A stretch of 6,214 bases of DNA, taken from NCBI GenBank assembly GCA_019136335.1, contig JAGVUK010000042.1, positions 1 through 6,214 on the forward strand, given 5' to 3'. The translations under genes and the position numbers were made by a program. The notes beneath the pieces were generated by a model that saw nothing but the letters and a program-made list of their open reading frames with translations, did no database searches and was not told the origin of the DNA. The first letter of the stretch is position 1, and the number at the start of each line of letters is the position of its first letter. Source of the stretch: Methanomicrobiales archaeon (GTDB lineage Archaea; Halobacteriota; Methanomicrobia; Methanomicrobiales; Methanoculleaceae). Of the stretch, positions 1 through 6,097 are shown piece by piece.

Positions 1-109
1 GCCGCTTTCCGATGCCCTTAAACCGCTCGCCGCACTCTTTGCAGCGGTAACTCTTGCCCTTCACCCGCTCGTCAAACTCGATATCGACAGGTCCGCCAAC
101 TGTACACAT
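1..109 (-). CDS. Small zinc-ribbon protein, N-terminal part (runs off the window)
   Basis: An open frame of 36 codons starts at an ATG (bases 109-107) and continues past the left edge, so only the N-terminus is visible. It reads MCTVGGPVDIEF followed by a basic stretch and a Cys-X2-Cys knuckle (C23-K-E-C26-G-E-R-F-K-G). This is half of a typical zinc-ribbon or rubredoxin-like metal site; a second Cys pair would be expected just beyond the edge. The start is well supported: GGTGAG lies about five bases upstream and a TATA box sits at the right distance. Function is not recognised. Small archaeal zinc ribbons occur as transcription or translation accessory proteins and as stand-alone hypothetical proteins. 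It has its own promoter and probably is not part of the secretion operon upstream of it. Confidence 0.72.
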   Translation of the reverse strand, partial: MCTVGGPVDIEFDERVKGKSYRCKECGERFKGIGKR

Positions 110-114
110 CTTGT

Positions 115-120
115 CTCACC
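115..120 (-). promoter_or_regulatory. Ribosome binding site of the zinc-ribbon gene
   Basis: On the minus strand GGTGAG precedes the ATG at 109 by five bases (ACAAG). GGTGA is the core complement of the archaeal 16S rRNA 3' end, and this site fixes the start codon. Confidence 0.65.
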
Positions 121-142
121 AGGAGAGTGTTGGGGGGCGGAG

Positions 143-153
143 GATATAAAATT
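143..153 (-). promoter_or_regulatory. TATA box of the zinc-ribbon gene
   Basis: The minus strand reads AATTTTATATC, an AT-only island in very GC-rich surroundings. It is preceded by a purine-rich GATAG stretch that could serve as a BRE. Transcription starting about 25 bases downstream would begin near base 122, leaving a leader of roughly a dozen bases that just contains the GGTGAG ribosome binding site. Confidence 0.6.
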
Positions 154-171
154 CTATCGCGAAACTCACGG

Positions 172-248
172 CACGGCGGGACCGGGCCACCATATCCCGG
201 GGGCCGGGCTACCCCTGCACCCCGCCTCCCCCCTTCCGGGAAACCGGC
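172..248 (-). repeat. Flank repeat module, copy C (downstream of the platform-protein gene)
   Basis: Read on the minus strand this begins GCCGGTTTCCC and runs through GGGGTGCAGGGGTAGCC and CCGGGAT to CCGCCGTG. The same order of blocks occurs on the plus strand at 5814-5908 (copy A) and 6098-6207 (copy B). Bases 207-223 are an exact 17-base inverted match to 5825-5841. The module follows directly on the GC-rich hairpin block at 270-377, as copy B follows its counterpart on the right. No open frame of interest lies here. Confidence 0.6.
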
Positions 249-269
249 GTGAGGGCCGCTCCCGGGCGC

Positions 270-377
270 GGCTTCCCACCGGGTATCGGAAACACTGCCC
301 TCGCCCCCGGGAGGGGGCGGGGGAGGAGGCCGAAGGCCGGGCGGGGCGGGGGGGACGGAGAAGCGTATGGGTATTCC
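270..377 (-). repeat. GC-rich structured repeat block, left copy
   Basis: This block of about 108 bases is matched, in inverted orientation, by 5965-6074; by eye most positions agree. It contains a 7-bp hairpin (302-308 with 313-319, loop GGGA) and a second small hairpin (328-338, GGCC-GAA-GGCC). The flanks of the second hairpin are identical in the two copies while its stem has changed in a paired way. It lies 3' of the platform-protein gene, in the same sense relative to transcription as the right copy has to the KaiC operon. Bases 378-481 are also GC-rich, and I see no gene or clear repeat in them. Confidence 0.7.
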
Positions 378-481
378 GCCGGGGTGAAGCGCGGGTGGAG
401 CGGGGCGGGGGTGCCGGGGAGGGGCGCTCTGGGGGGATGGGGCGAAGGCCGGGTATGGTCTGTTCATCCGGAATCGATGCA

Positions 482-2422
482 CTACAGGAAGACGGTGAAG
501 GCCACGAACGCGATGAATATCATCACGGCGGCGTGTTTGACCCCCGCCCGGAGCGACCCCTCCCCCATCTCCCCGGCGATCAGGCCCGAGAAGAGCGCCT
601 GGATGAGGCACGCGTGGAAGAGGAGGCGCTCGAACGTCGCGACGGGGGTATTCCCGAACGACAGCCCGCCGGGCATGCTGCCGGTAGCAAGGGCGTCGAC
701 CCCTGCGAGCGCGGAGAGGAACTGGGCGTCGATGACGGCCACGACGAAGAGGAAGACGATGAAGACCAGGTAGACGATGGTGACGTAGATGAACATCTCT
801 CCCCGCCTCTCGCGCTTGAGGGTCTCCGACATCGCGGCGTCGCGGGCAGCGATGTTCAGGACGTCGCCGATACCCCCGGTCATCCGGCTCGCCGTCGTGA
901 TCAGGGTGACCGCCCGGGCGATGGTGGGGGTGCGTATCCGCTCCTCGAACCGGACAAGCGCGTCCTGGACGCTCGCGCCCCAATCGATGTCGCGCTTGAT
1001 CTTCTTGATCTCGTAGGTCAGCACCCCGAGGTCCGCCCTTACGACGATCGTGATCGCCTGCGCGAGGGTCAGGCCCACCTGGTTTATCCCGGAGAGGCGG
1101 TTGAGGAACTCGGGGATGGCCGCCTCAAGCCCCATCACCGTCTTCTGCCAGGACCAGTGGAAGATGCCGAACGGGACGAGGACGATAAGCAGCGCAACAA
1201 CCAGGTGGTCGTCGAGGATGTCGATCAGGACCTCGACGTCGGTGTAGGCCGGGGTCGCGAGGAAGGCGAGGAGGACGTACGCGAGCGCGACCGGCACCGT
1301 CACGTAGAACGTCCGGTTCGGTTCGACGAGGAACGCCCGGAGGGGGTTGCGCAGGAAGGCGCGGAGGTTGCGGACGCGGTCGTAGTACTGCAGCTGCCGG
1401 ACCAGCGGTTCGTCGCCGGCCCGCTCTTCGACCCGGACGTCGTCGAACTCGGTGAGCCAGCGCGCCTCGGTATACCGCTCGATCCCCTCGGTCTTGATCG
1501 AGATCGCGTCAAGAAAGAGGATGAAGAAGAGCGACCCGACCGGGACCAGGAGGTAGATGATGACCGAGAGCTGCAGGATGGGCGCGCTGCCCATAAACCC
1601 CATGACCACCATGACGATGATGATGAAGAGCGGGCCGGCGACAAAGAGCGTCACGTAGGCTTCGGCTACGAGCTGGAGCGTGGAGAGGAAGGTCTTCTGC
1701 TCGAACCGGGCCTCCTCCTGGTAGGTGCGGACCCGGGCATCAAGGAAGGCGAGCATGTCTCCCCCGCTCTCGACCACGGAGATGAGGTCCTGGATGAAAT
1801 CACGCAGTTTCTCCGACGGGGTCGTCTCCTGCAGGTGCCGGAGCGCCGTGATCTGGTCGTAGCCGAAGTAGTCGGTGTCGCGGACGACGCGCCGGAACTC
1901 GTGGGCCGCTTCGCCGTAAACGCCTGAGTTCCCGCTGATCGCCCGGAAGACCGCCATCATCTCCGCACCGCCCTGGCGCATGGCATACATGTAGGCGACG
2001 GCGTGGTGGAGCAGCAGGTTGATCCGGGTCTCCCGGTTCTTCTTGACGAGGGACGGATACTGCAGGAAGAAGACGGAGCCCGCATAGGCGGTGATGATGA
2101 AGACAACCGCGCTCGCGACGACCTGCAGGACGCCGACCGCGGGGTCCACCAGCATGAACGCCGGGAGCCGAATGGCGAATACGTTGTAGACCCTGATGCT
2201 CACCTGCGGGAGAACTGCAAACCGCAGCGTGAGGAAGGCGAGAAGTGCCCAGAAGGCGCCGAAGAGCCCGGAGACAAGGAACGTTTTGAGGAGGTAGCGG
2301 TCGAGGGTGACCCCGAGGTTCGCCGCAACAAGGTCTTCGTGGAGGCTCCGGTAGCGTATGGGGTCGCGCTCCACCAGCCGGCGGACGAGGCGGCGGATAC
2401 GTGTGCAGGCGGGCAGGATCAC
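482..2422 (-). CDS. Archaeal type II secretion F-domain membrane platform protein (TadC/FlaJ-like)
   Basis: This is the 646-residue inner-membrane platform on which a secretion or pilus ATPase acts to assemble or export filament subunits. Two F-type domains are recognisable. The first, about residues 130-280, is a helical cytoplasmic stretch (LLLHHAVAYMYAMRQGG, then a segment around VVESGGDML) followed by membrane helices. The second, about 430-565, has the matching FLNRLSGINQVGLTLAQAI and ASRMTGGIGDVL signatures. Roughly nine hydrophobic segments are visible, near 46-70, 93-119, 254-278, 283-304, 372-391, 406-422, 543-565, 601-618 and 628-645. This two-domain layout is usual for archaeal FlaJ-like proteins and unlike the single-domain bacterial TadC. 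The start is a GTG (2422-2420) that overlaps the ATPase stop as GTGA, so translation is probably coupled; GGTTGAT upstream is a weak ribosome binding site. The gene ends in TAG. The exact machine (archaellum-like, adhesive pilus or secretion) cannot be told from this protein alone. Confidence 0.88.
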   Translation of the reverse strand: MILPACTRIRRLVRRLVERDPIRYRSLHEDLVAANLGVTLDRYLLKTFLVSGLFGAFWALLAFLTLRFAVLPQVSIRVYNVFAIRLPAFMLVDPAVGVLQVVASAVVFIITAYAGSVFFLQYPSLVKKNRETRINLLLHHAVAYMYAMRQGGAEMMAVFRAISGNSGVYGEAAHEFRRVVRDTDYFGYDQITALRHLQETTPSEKLRDFIQDLISVVESGGDMLAFLDARVRTYQEEARFEQKTFLSTLQLVAEAYVTLFVAGPLFIIIVMVVMGFMGSAPILQLSVIIYLLVPVGSLFFILFLDAISIKTEGIERYTEARWLTEFDDVRVEERAGDEPLVRQLQYYDRVRNLRAFLRNPLRAFLVEPNRTFYVTVPVALAYVLLAFLATPAYTDVEVLIDILDDHLVVALLIVLVPFGIFHWSWQKTVMGLEAAIPEFLNRLSGINQVGLTLAQAITIVVRADLGVLTYEIKKIKRDIDWGASVQDALVRFEERIRTPTIARAVTLITTASRMTGGIGDVLNIAARDAAMSETLKRERRGEMFIYVTIVYLVFIVFLFVVAVIDAQFLSALAGVDALATGSMPGGLSFGNTPVATFERLLFHACLIQALFSGLIAGEMGEGSLRAGVKHAAVMIFIAFVAFTVFL

Positions 2423-4000
2423 CGGATCAACCTGCCGAGGTCGTCGAGGGAGGCGAGCACCCGGTCAGGCTCGATCGCAAAGGCCTGGACGATCCGGGCG
2501 ACCGTCCTGTAGTCCCTGATACCCTGTTCCTGCATCGCAAGAAGGACGGAACGCCTGATCTGGAGTTCTTCGTCGAGCCGGGCCCGGCTCCAGCCGCGGT
2601 ATTCCATGATCTCGCCGAGGATCCGCGACCGCCCGGAGTAGGAGAAGGTGTCGGGCACAGGGTTGTACTCGTAGACCGTGTTCACCTGGAGGCTGCCGGT
2701 GACGGGGTCGCTCGATGATCTCCCGGCACCTTCTCACGCGGTCGTATCCCCGGTGGGTGAGCGCCTGGACGGATACGATGTCGAGCGCCTGGAGCATGTT
2801 CCGGGGCACGTTGAGCGGTTCGTTCTCCAGGCGGTGGATCGCCGCGTCGACGCCCCCGGCGTGCATGGTGGAGAACGTCGTGTGCCCGGTGCTCATCGCC
2901 TGAAAGAGGGTCTGGGCCTCGCTCCCCCGGACCTCGCCGACAAGGATGTACTCGGGGCGCTGCCGCATCGCGGCCTTGAGGAGGTCGAACATCCCGATGT
3001 TGGCGCCGAGCCCCTCCGAGACCGTGTCGCGCGTGACGGTCGCAACCCAGTTCTCGTGGTAGAGCGTGATCTCACGGGTATCCTCGATGGAGACGACCTT
3101 TGCGAGCGGCGGGATGAAGAGGGCGACCGCGTTGAGCGACGTGGTCTTTCCCGACGCGGTGCCGCCGACAAAGAGCAGGCTTTTGTTGTTCTCGATCGCC
3201 ATCCAGAAGTAGACGAGCTGGTCGACGTCGAAGGTGTGGGACTCCATCAGTTCGACGGGCGTGAACGGGGCTTCGCGGAACTTCCGGATCGTGAACGAGG
3301 TGCCCCGGGTGGTGACCTCGCTGCCGAAGGTGAGCTGCAGCCGTGAACCGTCGGGGAGGGTCGCGTCCACAAGCGGGCTCCCGATCGAGACGTGTTTGCC
3401 CGAACGCTGGGCAAGGGTGATCGCAAGCGAGTTTAAGGCCGGTTCGTCAAAGAGGATGTTCGTCTTGATGTTCTGGTGCCTGCGGTGGTAGAGGAAGAGC
3501 GGGATTTTGGTGCCGTCGCAGGAGATATCCTCGATCTGCGGGTCTTTCATCAGCGCGTCGATGCGCGACCAGCCGAGGAAGTTGCGCTCGAGGTAGTAGC
3601 GGATCTTGAAGGCCGATCTGTCGTCAAGGGCGAGGCCGTACTCCGTCAAGAGGTCCTGCGTCTTCCTGGAGAGGACCACCCGGCGATCGGCGGCGATGTC
3701 GTGGTCGTCGAGGATCAGGACGTCGCGGAGGTCGTCAAAGAGCCGTTCAAGGAGGTTCGTCCCGGTGTTCCGGGCGATCACGGCGAGCGAGAGGCCTATG
3801 GTGATCCAGTAGCGGTCGAGCTCCTCGTAGCCCGGGGGAGGTGCCGCTTCCACGAGAGGGCCGTGCACTGCGGGGTCGTAATCGCCCGCGATCTCGACGC
3901 CCTTCCGGAAGAAGCAGGTCCGGTCCAGGAGGCGGGAGAGGCCGGACCTCTCCCGGGGGCTGGGCTCTTCGGCCGCCGGGCGGGGGGCGCCCGGCGTCAT
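2419..4000 (-). CDS. Archaeal type II/IV secretion system ATPase (GspE/TadA/FlaI-like), frameshifted near base 2710
   Basis: This is a hexameric secretion-superfamily ATPase that would power filament assembly or export through the F-domain platform encoded next to it. Counting from the ATG at 4000, the N-terminal domain carries the archaeal signature around residues 143-171 (GWSRIDALMKDPQIEDISCDG). Then come Walker A GGTASGKTT (279-287), the Asp box SIEDTRE (about 304-310), Walker B ILVGEVRGSEAQ (352-363) and the His box TGHTTFSTMH (371-380), all intact. After REIIE (residue 430) the frame is lost; unshifted reading gives unrelated arginine/proline-rich sequence to a stop at 2467-2465. In the neighbouring frame the expected DPVTGSLQVNTVYEYNPVPD strand and a helical tail continue for 96 codons to a TGA at 2421-2419, which overlaps the platform gene's start. 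The joined product would be about 526 residues, normal for the family. The start is uncertain: ATG 4033 and TTG 4144 are also in frame; I prefer 4000 for its upstream GGTGG and the low-complexity look of the extra residues. It is either a pseudogene, a sequencing error or a recoded gene. Confidence 0.82.
2704..2713 (-). other. Frameshift site in the secretion ATPase
   Basis: On the minus strand the codons are ATC-ATC-GAG-CGA-CCC-CGT. The conserved Asp-Pro-X-Thr-Gly turn of the family is recovered if one C (base 2710) is skipped, giving GAG then GAC-CCC-GTC-ACC. Equally, two bases may be missing, since GAG-ATC-GAC would be a natural family sequence. The two frames overlap without stops only between about 2708 and 2733, so the shift must lie there. 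Confidence 0.8.
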
Positions 4001-4164
4001 CGCGGCATCCCCACCGGCGGCGCGCCCATACATGTCTTCGTCTGAGGACAGAACGCTGTTTGCTGCATAATCTCCGTGACCTGCGTCGTTCCAAACCCGG
4101 CCCCGGAGGGCGGATCGGCACCTCCCGGGGACCTGCGTAAACAATAGGTGGTGTGGAGCGGCAT

Positions 4165-4175
4165 CCTTATAAATC
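4165..4175 (-). promoter_or_regulatory. TATA box of the ATPase/platform operon
   Basis: The minus strand reads GATTTATAAGG, preceded by GCGAAAAAAGC, which fits a purine-rich BRE. A start about 25 bases downstream would fall near base 4145. That gives a leader of about 110-145 bases before the candidate ATGs at 4033 and 4000, or an almost leaderless TTG start at 4144. Confidence 0.55.
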
Positions 4176-4222
4176 TGCTTTTTTCGCCGTCTCCGGCCGC
4201 AACTTCCACCGATACCACACAG

Positions 4223-4230
4223 GATATAAA
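4223..4230 (+). promoter_or_regulatory. TATA box of the KaiC-like operon
   Basis: GATATAAA is centred about 31 bases before the ATG at 4259. Transcription would start around 4253-4255, leaving only a few leader bases, and no ribosome binding site is present, so a leaderless mRNA is likely. A second AT-rich box at 4240-4247 (TTATATAT) could instead drive a start near 4270 and use the in-frame ATG at 4283. Confidence 0.5.
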
Positions 4231-4258
4231 TCGTTCGCCTTATATATGGGATGTATCC

Positions 4259-5092
4259 ATGCGCGACCGCCTCCAGTTACGGATGCCGACGGGCATCACC
4301 TCGCTTGACCCCCTGCTGGACGGGGGCGTCCCGCCGGGATCGGCGGTGCTGCTCCTCGGGGAGCACGGTGCCGGCAACGTCGAGTTTGTGCAGACCTCGA
4401 TCATGCACCTCGCCATCCTGAAGCGGAGCGGGAAGGCGGGCGAGCACCTCCTCCCGGACAGGATCGTGTACGTGACGCTCACCCGGATGCGGGAGGATAT
4501 CCTCAGGGAGATGGCCCTCTCGTTCAACCCGGATCTCTATACTCAGCTCAAGGAGGAGATCGTCTTTTACGATCTCTCGGAGCTCTACTTCGATGCGAGC
4601 ATCGTCCCCCCGGACTGGTACGGGGAGGGGAGCGCCATCGAGCGCCTGCAGAAGAAGCAGCGCCGGGAGAGCGGCGACATCCTCGCGGAACTCGCCCGGG
4701 TGCTCGGCGGATGCCCGGACAACAGCCTGATCGTCATGGACTCGCTGACCGGGATCGCGCCGTCGCTGACGGGGAGTCCGCGGTGGCACGCGTTCATCGC
4801 CTTCCTGCGCGGCCTGCAGCAGGTGGCAAAACGCCGGAACATCACGATCTATCTCCCGCTCACCTCCGGCATCCTGGACCGGTCGCGGGAACTTGAGATC
4901 GCCGACTGTGTCGACGCCACACTCCTCTTCCGCTGGGAGGAGACCGGCGCACAGCGCCGGCAGCGGGTTATGCACTTTGAGAGGTTCCGGGGCGTGATGC
5001 CCCGTCTCGAGGATAAGGATCTCGTGAAGTTCGCGGTGAAGATCTCCGCGGCGGAGGGGTTTGAGGTGCGCAACATCAGGGTGGTGGTATAA
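4259..5092 (+). CDS. KaiC/RAD55-like RecA-fold protein with a degenerate P-loop
   Basis: This 277-residue protein has the single-domain RecA-fold layout of archaeal KaiC/RAD55 proteins. It opens with the family's TGITSLDPLLDGGVPPGS lead-in (residues 11-28), then the P-loop position (34-41), then a Walker B strand SLIVMDS (156-162, Asp161). It ends with a basic C-terminal part with MHFERFRG (238-245). The P-loop reads GEHGAGNV: the invariant Lys is Asn40 and the Thr/Ser is Val41, so ordinary ATP hydrolysis is unlikely. I infer a regulatory or scaffold role, perhaps as partner of the intact paralogue 12 bases downstream. Similar degenerate P-loops may be a shared trait of a KaiC-like subfamily next to archaeal secretion genes; I could not check this. 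The start at 4259 is chosen because the TATA spacing predicts a leaderless mRNA there; ATG 4283 is the alternative. The divergent neighbour encodes a secretion ATPase, which recalls the FlaH-FlaI pairing of archaella. Confidence 0.78.
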   Translation: MRDRLQLRMPTGITSLDPLLDGGVPPGSAVLLLGEHGAGNVEFVQTSIMHLAILKRSGKAGEHLLPDRIVYVTLTRMREDILREMALSFNPDLYTQLKEEIVFYDLSELYFDASIVPPDWYGEGSAIERLQKKQRRESGDILAELARVLGGCPDNSLIVMDSLTGIAPSLTGSPRWHAFIAFLRGLQQVAKRRNITIYLPLTSGILDRSRELEIADCVDATLLFRWEETGAQRRQRVMHFERFRGVMPRLEDKDLVKFAVKISAAEGFEVRNIRVVV

Positions 5093-5104
5093 ACGGCTGA
5101 CCGG

Positions 5105-5785
5105 GTGAAGTTCGGGGTCGTGGGCCTGGACGAGATGCTCTCGGGGGGGCTGCTCGAGCGGAGCATCTGCGCGATCGTCGGCACCTACGGGACCGGGAAG
5201 ACGATGTTTGCCCTCCAGTTCGCGTACGAGGGGCTCAGCCGGGGCGAGCGGGTGATCTACATCAGCCTCGAAGAGCGGGAGGAACTCCTCCGCGCCACCA
5301 TGGCGCAGAAGGGGTGGGATACGGAGGTCTTCGGCGACCGGTTCTCCCTTCTCCGGCTGGACCCGACCGACTTCAACCTCGCGATCAGCAGCATCAAGAG
5401 CGAGCTTCCCGCCCTCATCAGGAGCACCGGAGCCTCAAGGGTGATCATCGACCCGATATCGCTCTTTGAGGGGCTCTTCGTGGACGAGTCCGTCCGGCGG
5501 CAGGAGATGTTTTCGTTCATCGAGATGATGCGGGACGAGAACTGCACACTCGTACTGACGAGCGAGACCGAGATGACGGACCCGAACGGGAGCAGGTACG
5601 GCCTTGCGGAGTACCTGGCGGATACGGTGATCCTCCTGCGCTACGTCCGCTCCCCGGGGCTCACCGAGGTGCACCTGGCCCTCGAGGTCGTGAAGATGCG
5701 CCGGTCGGCCCACTCCCGCGAGATCAAGCCGTTCGAGATCCACGAGGACGAGATCACGGTCTACTCAGAGGCGAGCCTGTTTTAG
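5105..5785 (+). CDS. KaiC-like RecA-superfamily ATPase, intact active site
   Basis: This is a 226-residue single-domain KaiC-like ATPase. Visible elements in order are the KaiC lead-in VKFGVVGLDEMLSGGL (1-16, GTG start read as Met), Walker A GTYGTGKT (26-33), the paired acidic residues of SLEERE (Glu56-Glu57, the KaiC catalytic position), Walker B RVIIDP (112-117), and the C-terminal KMRRSAHSREIKPFEI (197-212). The last matches the KaiC K-x-R subunit-contact motif. It therefore should bind and hydrolyse ATP, probably as an oligomer. The GTG at 5105 has no close ribosome binding site; the nearest purine-rich GGTGGTGG lies about 18 bases upstream inside the previous gene. It is in the same reading frame as that gene, after one TAA and 12 bases, so coupled re-initiation is likely. 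It ends in TAG. No partner specificity can be read from the sequence; a role with the neighbouring secretion motor is inferred from context. Confidence 0.85.
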   Translation: MKFGVVGLDEMLSGGLLERSICAIVGTYGTGKTMFALQFAYEGLSRGERVIYISLEEREELLRATMAQKGWDTEVFGDRFSLLRLDPTDFNLAISSIKSELPALIRSTGASRVIIDPISLFEGLFVDESVRRQEMFSFIEMMRDENCTLVLTSETEMTDPNGSRYGLAEYLADTVILLRYVRSPGLTEVHLALEVVKMRRSAHSREIKPFEIHEDEITVYSEASLF

Positions 5786-5803
5786 GGAGGGGACGGGGAA
5801 CAG

Positions 5804-5815
5804 CCCTCGCGAGGG
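5804..5815 (+). terminator. Possible weak 3'-end hairpin after the KaiC-like operon
   Basis: CCCTCGCGAGGG is a perfect 12-base palindrome located 19 bases after the stop codon and followed by TTT. Archaeal termination depends mainly on longer T-tracts, so this may only be a 3'-UTR structure. No better T-tract is seen until TCTTTTCC at 5909-5916. Confidence 0.25.
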
Positions 5816-5908
5816 TTTCCCGGGGGGGTGCAGGGGTAGCCAGAACCCGGTTCTTCTCCGGGATCCCCCGGGGCGGTGGACCGTGGGGGTATCGCCACGG
5901 GGGGTGGG
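5814..5908 (+). repeat. Flank repeat module, copy A (directly after the KaiC-like operon)
   Basis: It begins GGTTTCCC and ends GGGGGGTGGG. It aligns along most of its length with copy B at 6098-6207, including an identical 19-base run (5876-5894 and 6175-6193), and partly with inverted copy C at 172-248. Near its end CCGTGG (5881-5886) pairs perfectly with CCACGG (5895-5900) around the loop GGGTATCG. In copy B the same hairpin is kept with one G-U wobble. Confidence 0.65.
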
Positions 5909-5964
5909 TCTTTTCCCTCCCTACAGGCGGGTACCCGTATATCCCTCTCTGAAGCCTCACTGAC

Positions 5965-6074
5965 GGATACTCATACGCCGTTCTCCGGCATCCCCTACCC
6001 CGCCCGCGCTTCGCGCTCCTCCCCCGCCCCCTCCCCGGGGCGAGGGCAGTCATGGCGATACCCGGTAGGAAGCC
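5965..6074 (+). repeat. GC-rich structured repeat block, right copy
   Basis: This is the inverted counterpart of 270-377. It holds the matching hairpins: 6025-6030 with 6037-6042, and GCGC-TTC-GCGC at 6006-6016. The 33-base stretch 5998-6030 equals the reverse complement of 314-346 except for four stem positions that change in pairs. It lies between repeat modules A and B. Confidence 0.7.
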
Positions 6075-6097
6075 GGGCCAGGGGAGATGGTGCCGGC

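Noticed and set aside
72..983. A 303-codon minus-strand open frame crossing the left flank and the end of the platform gene
   Set aside because: The product is Arg/Pro/Gly-rich low-complexity sequence spanning non-coding repeats and an out-of-frame part of a real gene.
395..1927. A 510-codon open frame on the plus strand opposite the platform-protein gene
   Set aside because: The translation is extremely rich in Asp, Glu and Arg with no motif. It is the expected antisense shadow of a GC-rich, membrane-protein-coding strand.
2465..2703. The unshifted C-terminus of the secretion ATPase (Arg/Pro-rich tail) as genuine protein
   Set aside because: The adjacent frame carries the conserved family sequence and ends exactly at the next gene's start, so the unshifted tail is a by-product of the frameshift.
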